From positions 17,400,708 to 17,464,707 of the forward strand of contig OX336395.1 of the NCBI GenBank assembly GCA_946902985.2: 64,000 nucleotides of DNA, given 5' to 3'. How positions within the stretch are numbered: position 1 is the stretch's first letter; each line of letters opens with the position of its first letter. The translations under genes and the position numbers were made by a program. Shown here in pieces: positions 49,201 through 61,600 of the stretch. Source of the DNA: Meconema thalassinum. Lineage: Eukaryota; Arthropoda; Insecta; Orthoptera; Tettigoniidae. The notes under the pieces were generated by a model, which was not told the origin of the DNA, ran no database searches, and worked only from the letters and a program-made list of their open reading frames with translations.

Positions 49201-52200
49201 AGTCAGCGTGTTCAGATAGCAATCTTCAATGAACCTAGTTTACAATCCAGGCATTCCAGTATGATATCATAAGCGCTTGTCTGTAATAAACAGTGAGTTA
49301 GCGTGTTCCGACAGCAATCTTAATGAACCTAGTTTACAATCCAGGCATTCCAGTATGATATCATAACGCTTGTCTGTAATAAACAGTGAGTCAGCGTGTT
49401 CAGACGGCAATCTTCAATGAACCTAGTTTACAATCCAAGCATTCCAGTATGATATCATAACGCTTGTCTGTAATAAACAGTGAGTTAGCGTGTTCAGACA
49501 GCAATCTTCAATGAACCTAGTTTACAATCCAGGCATTCCAGCATGATATCATAACCGCTTGTCTGTAATAGTCAGCGTGTTCAGACAGTAATCTTCAATG
49601 AACTTAGTTTACAATCCAGTCATTCCAGTATGATATCATAACCGCTTGTCTGTAATAAACAGTCAGTCAGCGTGTTCAGACAGCAATCTTCAATAAACCT
49701 AGTTTACAATCGAGGCATTCCAATATGATATCATAACCGCTTGTCTGTAATAAACAGTCAGCGTGTTCAGACAGCATTCTTCAATGAACCTAGTTTACAA
49801 TCGTGGCATTCCAGTATGATATCATAACGCTTGTCTGTAATAAATAGTGAGTTAGCGTGTTCAGACAGCAATCTTCAATGAACCTAGTTTACAATCCAGG
49901 CATTCCAGTATGATATCATAACCGCTTGTATGTAATAAACAGTGATTCAGCGTGTTCAGACAGCAATCTTCAATGCACCTAGTTTACAATCCAGGCATTC
50001 CAGTATGATATCATAACCGTTTGTCTGTAATAAACAGTAAGTTAGCGAGTTCAGACAGCAATCTTCAATGAACCTAGTTTACAATCCAGGCATTCCAGTA
50101 TGATATCATAACCGCTTGTCTGTAATAAACAGTGAGTTATCGTGTTCAGACAGCAATCTTCAATGAACCTAGTTTACAATCCAAGAATTCCAGTATGATA
50201 TCATAACGTTTGTCTGTAATAAACAGTGAGTTAGTGTGTTCAGACAGCAATCTTCAATGAACCTAGTTTACAATCCAGGCATTCCAGTATGATATCATAA
50301 ACGCTTGTCTGTAGTAAACAGTGAGTCAGCGTGTTCAGACAGCAATCTTCAACGAACCTAGTTTACAATCCACGCGTTCCAGTATGATATCATAACCGCT
50401 TGTCTGTAATAAACAGTGAGTTAGCGTGTTCCGACAGCAATCTTCAATGAACCTAGTTTACAATCCAAGCATTCCAGTATGATATCATAACGCTTGTCTG
50501 TAATAAACAGTGAGTCAGCGTGTTCAGAAAGCAATCTTCAATGAACCTAGTTTACAATCCAGGCATTCCAGTATGATTTCATAACGCTTGTCTGTAATAA
50601 ACAGTGAGTTAGCGTGTTCAGACAGCAATCTTCAATGAACCTAGTTAACAATCCAGGCATTCCAGCATGATATCATAACCGCTTGTCTGTAATAGTCAGC
50701 GTGTTCAGACAGTAATCTTCAATGAACCTAGTTTACAATCCAGGCATTCCAGTATGATATCATAACCGCTTGTCTGTAATAAACAGTCAGTCAGCGTGTT
50801 CAGACAGTAATCTTCAATGAACCTAGTTTACAATCGAGGCATTCCAATATGATATCATAACCGCTTGTCTGTAATAAACAGTCAGCGTGTTCAGACAGCA
50901 ATCTTCAATGAACCTAGTTTACAATCGAGGCATTCCAGTCTGATATCATAACGCTTGTCTGTAATAAACAGTGAGTTAGGGTGTTCAGACAGCAATCTTC
51001 AATGAACCTGGTTTACAATCCAGGCATTCCAGAAAGATATCATAACCGCTTGTCTGTAATAAACAGTGAGTCAGCGTGTTCAGACAGCAATCTTCAATGA
51101 ACCTAGTTTACAATCCAGGCATTCCAGTATGATATCATAACCGTTTGTCTGTAATAAACAGCAAGTTAGCGTGTTCAGACAGCAATCTTCAATGAACCTA
51201 GTTTACAATCCAGGCATTCCAGTATGATATCATAACCGCTTGTCTGTAATAAACAGTGAGTTAGCGTGTTCAGACAGCAATCTTCAATGAACCTAGTTTA
51301 CAATCCAGGCTTTCCAGTATGATATCATAACGCTTGTCTGTAATAAACAGTGAGTTAGTGTGTTCAGACAGCAATCTTCAATGAACCTAGTTTACAATCC
51401 AGGCATTCCAGTATGATATCATAAACGCTTGTCTGTAATAAACAGTGAGTCAGCGTGTTCAGACACCAATCTTCAATCAACCTAGTTTACAATCCAGGCA
51501 TTCCAGTATGTTATCATAACGCTTGTCTGTAATAAACAGTGAGTTAGGGTGTTCAGACAGCAATCTTCAATGAACCTAGTTTACAATCCAGGCATTCCAG
51601 CATGATATCATAACCGCTTGTCTGTAATAGTCAGCGTGTTCAGACAGTAATCTTCAATGAACCTAGTTTACAATCCAGGCATTCCAGTATGATATCATAA
51701 CCGCTTGTCTGTAATAAACAGTCAGTCAGCGTGTTCAGACAGCAATCTTCAATAAACCTAGTTTACAATCGAGGCATTCCAATATGATATCATAACCACT
51801 TGTCTGTAATAAACAGTGAGTCAGCGTGTTCAGACAGCATTCTTCAATGAACCTAGTTTACAATCGCGGCATTCCAGTATGATATCATAACGCTTGTCTG
51901 TAATAAATAGTGAGTTAGCGTGTTCAGACAGCAATCTTCAATGAACCTAGTTTACAATCCAGGCATTCCAGTATGATATCATAACCGCTTGTCTGTAATA
52001 AACAGTGAGTTAGCGTGTTCAGACAGCAATCTTCAATGAACCTAGTTTACAATCCAAGAATTCCAGTATGATATCATAACGTTTGTCTGTAATAAACAGT
52101 GAGTTAGTGTGTTCAGACAGCAATCTTCAATGAACCTAGTTTACAATCCAGGCATTCCAGTATGATATCATAAACGCTTGTCTGTAGTAAACAGTGAGTC

Positions 52201-53100
52201 AGCGTGTTCAGACAGCAATCTTCAACGAACCTAGTTTACAATCCACGCATTCCAGTATGATATCATAACCGCTTGTCTGTAATAAACAGTGAGTTAGCGT
52301 GTACAGACAGTAAACTTCAATGAACCTAGTTTACAATCGATGCATTCCAGTATGATATCATAACCGCTTGTCTGTAATAAACAGTCAGTCAGCGTGTTCA
52401 GACAGCAATCTTCAATAAACCTAGTTTACAATCGAGGCATTCCAATATGATATCATAACCGCTTGTCTGTAATAGTCAGCGTGTTCAGACAGTAATCTTC
52501 AATGAACCTAGTTTACAATCCAGGCATTCCAGTATGATATCATAACCGCTTGTCTGTAATAAACAGTGAGTTAGCGTGTTCAGACAGTAATCTTCATTGA
52601 ACCTAGTTTACAATCCAGGCATTCAAGTATGATATCATAACCGCTTGTCTGTAATAAACAGTGAGTCAGCGTGTTCAGACAGCAATCTTCAATGCACCTA
52701 GTTTACAATCCAGGCATTCCAGTATGATATCATAACCGTTTGTCTGTAATAAACAGTGAGTTAGCGTGTTCAGACAGCAATCTTCAATGAACCTAGTTTA
52801 CAATCCAGGCTTTCCAGTATGATATCATAACCGCTTGTCTGTAATAAACAATGAGTCAGCGTGTTCAGACAGCAATCTTCAATGAACCTAGTTTACAATC
52901 CAGGCATTCCAGTATGATATCATAACCGTTTGTCTGTAATAAACAGTAAGTTAGCGTGTTCAGACAGCAATCTTCAATGAACCTAGTTTACAATCCAGGC
53001 ATTCCAGTATGATATCATAACCGCTTGTCTGTAATAAACAGTGAGTTAGCGTGTTCAGACAGCAATCTTAAATGAACCTAGTATACAATCCAGGATTTCC
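37235..53100 (+). repeat. Higher-order satellite duplication, 7,983-bp spacing
   Basis: Rare variants recur 7,983 bp apart: GTATGTTATC at 37241 and 45224, TACCATCCAG at 39191 and 47174, CTTACAATCC at 39661 and 47644, AGTATAC at 40781 and 48764. Farther right the spacing is 8,350 (TAATAGTCAG at 43274 and 51624). The extra 367 bp match four monomers (87+95+91+94) seen near 49,540-49,910 and missing near 41,570. AGTATAC also occurs at 44635, so a shorter 3,854/4,129-bp repeat is nested inside. Confidence 0.82.
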
Positions 53101-55669
53101 AGTATGATATCATAAGGCTTGTCTGTAATAAACAGTGAGTTAGTGTGTTCAGACAGCAATCTTCAATGAACCTAGTTTACAATCCAGGCATTCCAGTATG
53201 ATATCATAAACGCTTGTCTGTAATAAACAGTGAGTTAGGGTGTTCAGACAGCAATCTTCAATGAACCTGGTTTACAATCCAGGCATTCCAGAAAGATATC
53301 ATAACCGCTTGTCTGTAATAAACAGTGAGTCAGCGTGTTCAGACAGCAATCTTCAATGAACCTAGTTTACAATCCAGGAATTCCAGTATGATATCATAAC
53401 GCTTGTCTGTAATAAACAGTGAGTTAGCGTGTTCAGACAGCAATCTTCAATGAACCTAGTTTACAATCCAGGCATTCCAGTATGATATCATAAACGCTTG
53501 TCTGTAATAAACAGTGAGTCAGCGTGTTCAGACAGCAATCTTCAATGAACCTAGTTTACAATCCAGGCATTCCAGTATGATATCATAAGCGCTTGTCTGT
53601 AATAAACAGTGAGTTAGCGTGTTCCGACAGCAATCTTAATGAACCTAGTTTACAATCCAGGCATTCCAGTATGATATCATAACGCTTGACTGTAATAATC
53701 AGTGAGTCAGCGTGTTCAGACGGCAATCTTCAATGAACCTAGTTTACAATCCAAGCATTCCAGTATGATATCATAACGCTTGTCTGTAATAAACAGTGAG
53801 TTAGCGTGTTCAGACAGCAATCTTCAATGAACCTAGTTTACAATCCAGGCATTCCAGCATGATATCATAACCGCTTGTCTGTAATAGTCAGCGTGTTCAG
53901 ACAGTAATCTTCAATGAACTTAGTTTACAATCCAGTCATTCCAGTATGATATCATAACCGCTTGTCTGTAATAAACAGTCAGTCAGCGTGTTCAGACAGC
54001 AATCTTCAATAAACCTAGTTTACAATCGAGGCATTCCAATATGATATCATAACCGCTTGTCTGTAATAAACAGTCTGCGTGTTCAGACAGCATTCTTCAA
54101 TGAACCTAGTTTACAATCGTGGCATTCCAGTATGATATCATAACGCTTGTCTGTAATAAATAGTGAGTTAGCGTGTTCAGACAGCAATCTTCAATGAACC
54201 TAGTTTACAATCCAGGCATTCCAGTATGATATCATAAGCGCTTGTCTGTAATAAACAGTGAGTTAGCGTGTTCCGACAGCAATCTTAATGAACCTAGTTT
54301 ACAATCCAGGCATTCCAGTATGATATCATAACGCTTGACTGTAATAAACAGTGAGTCAACGTGTTCAGACGGCAATCTTCAATGAACCTAGTTTACAATC
54401 CAAGCATTCCAGTATGATATCATAACGCTTGTCTGTAATAAACAGTGAGTTAGCGTGTTCAGACAGCAATCTTCAATGAACCTAGTTTACAATCCAGGCA
54501 TTCCAGCATGATATCATAACCGCTTGTCTGTAATAGTCAGCGTGTTCAGACAGTAATCTTCAATGAACTTAGTTTACAATCCAGTCATTCCAGTATGATA
54601 TCATAACCGCTTGTCTGTAATAAACAGTCAGTCAGCGTGTTCAGACAGCAATCTTCAATAAACCTAGTTTACAATCGAGGCATTCCAATATGATATCATA
54701 ACCGCTTGTCTGTAATAAACAGTCAGCGTGTTCAGACAGCATTCTTCAATGAACCTAGTTTACAATCGTGGCATTCCAGTATGATATCATAACGCTTGTC
54801 TGTAATAAATAGTGAGTTAGCGTGTTCAGACAGCAATCTTCAATGAACCTAGTTTACAATCCAGGCATTCCAGTATGATATCATAACCGCTTGTATGTAA
54901 TAAACAGTGATTCAGCGTGTTCAGACAGCAATCTTCAATGCACCTAGTTTACAATCCAGGCATTCCAGTGTGATATCATAAACGCTTGTCTGTAGTAAAC
55001 AGTGAGTCAGCGTGTTCAGACAGCAATCTTCAACGAACCTAGTTTACAATCCACGCGTTCCAGTATGATATCATAACCGCTTGTCTGTAATAAACAGTGA
55101 GTTAGCGTGTTCCGACAGCAATCTTCAATGAACCTAGTTTACAATCCAAGCATTCCAGTATGATATCATAACGCTTGTCTGTAATAAACAGTGAGTTAGC
55201 GTGTTCCGACAGCAATCTTCAATGAACCTAGCTTACAATCCAGGCATTCCAGTATGATATCATAACGCTTGTCTGTAATAAACAGTGAGTCAGCGTGTTC
55301 AGACGGCAATCTTCAATGAACCTAGTTTACAATCCAAGCATTCCAGTATGATATCATACCGCTTGTCTGTAATAAACAGTGAGTTAGTGTGTTCAGACAG
55401 CAATCTTCAATGAACCTAGTTTACAATCCAGGCATTCCAGTATGATATCATAAACGCTTGTCTGTAGTAAACAGTGAGTCAGCGTGTTCAGACAGCAATC
55501 TTCAACGAACCTAGTTTACAATCCACGCGTTCCAGTATGATATCATAACCGCTTGTCTGTAATAAACAGTCAGTCAGCGTGTTCAGACAGTAATCTTCAA
55601 TGAACCTAGTTTACAATCGAGGCATTCCAATATGATATCATAACCGCTTGTCTGTAATAAACAGTCAGC

Positions 55670-58600
55670 GTGTTCAGACAGCAATCTTCAATGAACCTAG
55701 TTTACAATCGAGGCATTCCAGTCTGATATCATAACGCTTGTCTGTAATAAACAGTGAGTTAGGGTGTTCAGACAGCAATCTTCAATGAACCTGGTTTACA
55801 ATCCAGGCAATCCAGAAAGATATCATAACCGCTTGTCTGTAATAAACAGTGAGTCAGCGTGTTCAGACAGCAATCTTCAATGAACCTAGTTTACAATCCA
55901 GGCATTCCAGTATGATATCATAACCGTTTGTCTGTAATAAACAGCAAGTTAGCGTGTTCAGACAGCAATCTTCAATGAACCTAGTTTACAATCCAGGCAT
56001 TCCAGTATGATATCATAACCGCTTGTCTGTAATAAACAGTGAGTTAGCGTGTTCAGACAGCAATCTTCAATGAACCTAGTTTACAATCCAGGCTTTCCAG
56101 TATGATATCATAACGCTTGTCTGTAATAAACAGTGAGTTAGTGTGTTCAGACAGCAATCTTCAATGAACCTAGTTTACAATCCAGGCATTCCAGTATGAT
56201 ATCATAAACGCTTGTCTGTAATAAACAGTGAGTCAGCGTGTTCAGACACCAATCTTCAATCAACCTAGTTTACAATCCAGGCATTCCAGTATGTTATCAT
56301 AACGCTTGTCTGTAATAAACAGTGAGTTAGGGTGTTCAGACAGCAATCTTCAATGAACCTAGTTTACAATCCAGGCATTCCAGCATGATATCATAACCGC
56401 TAGTCTGTAATAGTCAGCGTGTTCAGACAGTAATCTTCAATGAACCTAGTTTACAATCCAGGCATTCCAGTATGATATCATAACCGCTTGTCTGTAATAA
56501 ACAGTCAGTCAGCGTGTTCAGACAGCAATCTTCAATAAACCTAGTTTACAATCGAGGCATTCCAATATGATATCATAACCACTTGTCTGTAATAAACAGT
56601 GAGTCAGCGTGTTCAGACAGCATTCTTGAATGAACCTAGTTTACAATCGCGGCATTCCAGTATGATATCATAACGCTTGTCTGTAATAAATAGTGAGTTA
56701 GCGTGTTCAGACAGCAATCTTCAATGAACCTAGTTTACAATCCAGGCATTCCAGTATAATATCATAACCGCTTGTCTGTAATAAACAGTGAGTTAGCGTG
56801 TTCAGACAGCAATCTTCAATGAACCTAGTTTACAATCCAAGAATTCCAGTATGATATCATAACGTTTGTCTGTAATAAACAGTGAGTTAGTGTGTTCAGA
56901 CAGCAATCTTCAATGAACCTAGTTTACAATCCAGGCATTCCAGTATGATATCATAAACGCTTGTCTGTAGTAAACAGTGAGTCAGCGTGTTCAGACAGCA
57001 ATCTTCAACGAACCTAGTTTACAATCCACGCATTCCAGTATGATATCATAACCGCTTGTCTGTAATAAACAGTGAGTTAGCGTGTTCCGACAGCAATCTT
57101 CAATGAACCTAGTTTACAATCCTGGCATTCCAGTATGATATCATAACGCTTGTCTGTAATAAACAGTGAGTCAGCGTGTTCAGAAAGCAATCTTCAATGA
57201 ACCTAGTTTACAATCCAGGCATTCCAGTATGATATCATAACGCTTGTCTGTAATAAACAGTGAGTTAGCGTGTTCAGACAGCAATCTTCAATGAACCTAG
57301 TTAACAATCCAGGCATTCCAGCATGATATCATAACCGCTTGTCTGTAATAGTCAGCGTGTTCAGACAGTAATCTTCAATGAACCTAGTTTACAATCCAGG
57401 CATTCCAGTATGATATCATAACCGCTTGTCTGTAATAAACAGTCAGTCAGCGTGTTCAGACAGTAATCTTCAATGAACCTAGTTTACAATCGAGGCATTC
57501 CAATATGATATCATAACCGCTTGTCTGTAATAAACAGTCAGCGTGTTCAGACAGCAATCTTCAATGAACCTAGTTTACAATCGAGGCATTCCAGTCTGAT
57601 ATCATAACGCTTGTCTGTAATAAACAGTGAGTTAGGGTGTTCAGACAGCAATCTTCAAAGAACCTGGTTTACAATCCAGGCATTCCAGAAAGATATCATA
57701 ACCGCTTGTCTGTAATAAACAGTGAGTCAGCGTGTTCAGACAGCAATCTTCAATGAACCTAGTTTACAATCCAGGCATTCCAGTATGATATCATAACCGT
57801 TTGTCTGTAATAAACAGCAAGTTAGCGTGTTCAGACAGCAATCTTCAATGAACCTAGTTTACAATCCAGGCATTCCAGTATGATATCATAACCGCTTGTC
57901 TGTAATAAACAATGAGTTAGCGTGTTCAGACAGCAATCTTCAATGAACCTAGTTTACAATCCAGGCTTTCCAGTATGATATCATAGGGCTTGTCTGTAAT
58001 AAACAGTGAGTTAGTGTGTTCAGACAGCAATCTTCAATGAACCTAGTTTACAATCCAGGCATTCCAGTATGATATCATAAACGCTTGTCTGTAATAAACA
58101 GTGAGTCAGCGTGTTCAGACACCAATCTTCAATATACCTAGTTTACCATCCAGGCATTCCAGTATGTTATCATAACGCTTGTCTGTAATAAACAGTGAGT
58201 TAGGGTGTTCAGACAGCAATCTTCAATGAACCTGGTTTACAATCCAGGCATTCCAGAAAGATATCATAACCGCTTGTCTGTAATAAACAGTGAGTCAGCT
58301 TGTTCAGACAGCAATCTTCATGAACCTCGTTTACAATCCAGGAATTCCAGTATGATATCATAACGCTTGTCTGTAATAAACAGTGAGTTAGCGTGTTCAG
58401 ACGGCAATCTTCAATGAACCTAGTTTACAATCCAGGCATTCCAGTATGATATCATAAACGCTTGTCTGTAATAAACAGTAAGTCAGCGTGTTCAGACAGC
58501 AATCTTCAATGAACCTAGTTTACAATCCAGGCATTCCAGTATGATATCATAACCGCTTGTCTGTAATAAACAGTGAGTTAGCGTGTTCCGACAGCAATCT

Positions 58601-61600
58601 TCAATGAACCTAGCTTACAATCCAGGCATTCCAGTATGATATCATAACGCTTGTCTGTAATAAACAGTGAGTCAGCGTGTTCAGACGGCAATCTTCAATG
58701 AACCTAGTTTACAATCCAAGCATTCCAGTATGATATCATACCGCTTGTCTGTAATAAACAGTGAGTTAGTGTGTTCAGACAGCAATCTTCAATGAACCTA
58801 GTTTACAATCCAGGCATTCCAGTATGATATCATAAACGCTTGTCTGTAGTAAACAGTGAGTCAGCGTGTTCAGACAGCAATCTTCAACGAACCTAGTTTA
58901 CAATCCACGCGTTCCAGTATGATATCATAACCGCTTGTCTGTAATAAACAGTGAGTTAGCGTGTTCCGACAGCAATCTTCAATGAACCTAGTTTACAATC
59001 CAAGCATTCCAGTATGATATCATAACGCTTGTCTGTAATAAACAGTGAGTCAGCGTGTTCAGAAAGCAATCTTCAATGAACCTAGTTTACAATCCAGGCA
59101 TTCCAGTATGATTTCATAACGCTTGTCTGTAATAAACAGTGAGTTAGCGTGTTCAGACAGCAATCTTCAATGAACCTAGTTAACAATCCAGGCATTCCAG
59201 CATGATATCATAACCGCTTGTCTGTAATAGTCAGCGTGTTCAGACAGTAATCTTCAATGAACCTAGTTTACAATCCAGGCATTCCAGTATGATATCATAA
59301 CCGCTTGTCTGTAATAAACAGTCAGTCAGCGTGTTCAGACAGTAATCTTCAATGAACCTAGTTTACAATCGAGGCATTCCAATATGATATCATAACCGCT
59401 TGTCTGTAATAAACAGTCAGCGTGTTCAGACAGCAATCTTCAATGAACCTAGTTTACAATCGAGGCATTCCAGTCTGATATCATAACGCTTGTCTGTAAT
59501 AAACAGTGAGTTAGGGTGTTCAGACAGCAATCTTCAATGAACCTGGTTTACAATCCAGGCATTCCAGAAAGATATCATAACCGCTTGTCTGTAATAAACA
59601 GTGAGTCAGCGTGTTCAGACAGCAATCTTCAATGAACCTAGTTTACAATCCAGGCATTCCAGTATGATATCATAACCGTTTGTCTGTAATAAACAGCAAG
59701 TTAGCGTGTTCAGACAGCAATCTTCAATGAACCTAGTTTACAATCCAGGCATTCCAGTATGATATCATAACCGCTTGTCTGTAATAAACAGTGAGTTAGC
59801 GTGTTCAGACAGCAATCTTCAATGAACCTAGTTTACAATCCAGGCTTTCCAGTATGATATCATAACGCTTGTCTGTAATAAACAGTGAGTTAGTGTGTTC
59901 AGACAGCAATCTTCAATGAACCTAGTTTACAATCCAGGCATTCCAGTATGATATCATAAACGCTTATCTGTAATAAACAGTGAGTCAGCGTGTTCAGACA
60001 CCAATCTTCAATCAACCTAGTTTACAATCCAGGCATTCCAGTATGTTATCATAACGCTTGTCTGTAATAAACAGTGAGTTAGGGTGTTCAGACAGCAATC
60101 TTCAATGAACCTAGTTTACAATCCAGGCATTCCAGCATGATATCATAACCGCTTGTCTGTAATAGTCAGCGTGTTCAGACAGTAATCTTCAATGAACCTA
60201 GTTTACAATCCAGGCATTCCAGTATGATATCATAACCGCTTGTCTGTAATAAACAGTCAGTCAGCGTGTTCAGACAGCAATCTTCAATAAACCTAGTTTA
60301 CAATCGAGGCATTCCAATATGATATCATAACCACTTGTCTGTAATAAACAGTGAGTCAGCGTGTTCAGACAGCATTCTTCAATGAACCTAGTTTACAATC
60401 GCGGCATTCCAGTATGATATCATAACGCTTGTCTGTAATAAATAGTGAGTTAGCGTGTTCAGACAGCAATCTTCAATGAACCTAGTTTACAATCCAGGCA
60501 TTCCAGTATGATATCATAACCGCTTGTCTGTAATAAACAGTGAGTTAGCGTGTTCAGACAGCAATCTTCAATGAACCTAGTTTACAATCCAAGAATTCCA
60601 GTATGATATCATAACGTTTGTCTGTAATAAACAGTGAGTTAGTGTGTTCAGACAGCAATCTTCAATGAACCTAGTTTACAATCCAGGCATTCCAGTATGA
60701 TATCATGAACGCTTGTCTGTAGTAAAGAGTGAGTCAGCGTGTTCAGACAGCAATCTTCAACGAACCTGGTTTACAATCCACGCATTCCAGTATGATATCA
60801 TAACCGCTTGTCTGTAATAAACAGTGAGTTAGCGTGTTCCGACAGCAATCTTCAATGAACCTAGTTTACAATCCTGGCATTCCAGTATGATATCATAACG
60901 CTTGTCTGTAATAAACAGTGAGTCAGCGTGTTCAGAAAGCAATCTTCAATGAACCTAGTTTACAATCCAGGCATTCCAGTATGATATCATAACGCTTGTC
61001 TGTAATAAACAGTGAGTTAGCGTGTTCAGACAGCAATCTTCAATGAACCTAGTTAACAATCCAGGCATTCCAGCATGATATCATAACCGCTTGTCTGTAA
61101 TAGTCAGCGTGTTCAGACAGTAATCTTCAATGAACCTAGTTTACAATCCAGGCATTCCAGTATGATATCATAACCGCTTGTCTGTAATAAACAGTCAGCG
61201 TGTTCAGACAGCAATCTTCAATGAACCTAGTTTACAATCGAGGCATTCCAGTCTGATATCATAACGCTTGTCTGTAATAAACAGTGAGTTAGGGTGTTCA
61301 GACTGCAATCTTCAATGAACCTGGTTTACAATCCAGGCAATCCAGAAAGATATCATAACCGCTTGTCTGTAATAAACAGTGAGTCAGCGTGTTCAGACAG
61401 CAATCTTCAATGAACCTAGTTTACAATCCAGGCATTCCAGTATGATATCATAACCGTTTGTCTGTAATAAACAGCAAGTTAGCGTGTTCAGACAGCAATC
61501 TTCAATGAACCTAGTTTACAATCCAGGCATTCCAGTATGATATCATAACCGCTTGTCTGTAATAAACAGTGAGTTAGCGTGTTCAGACAGCAATCTTCAA

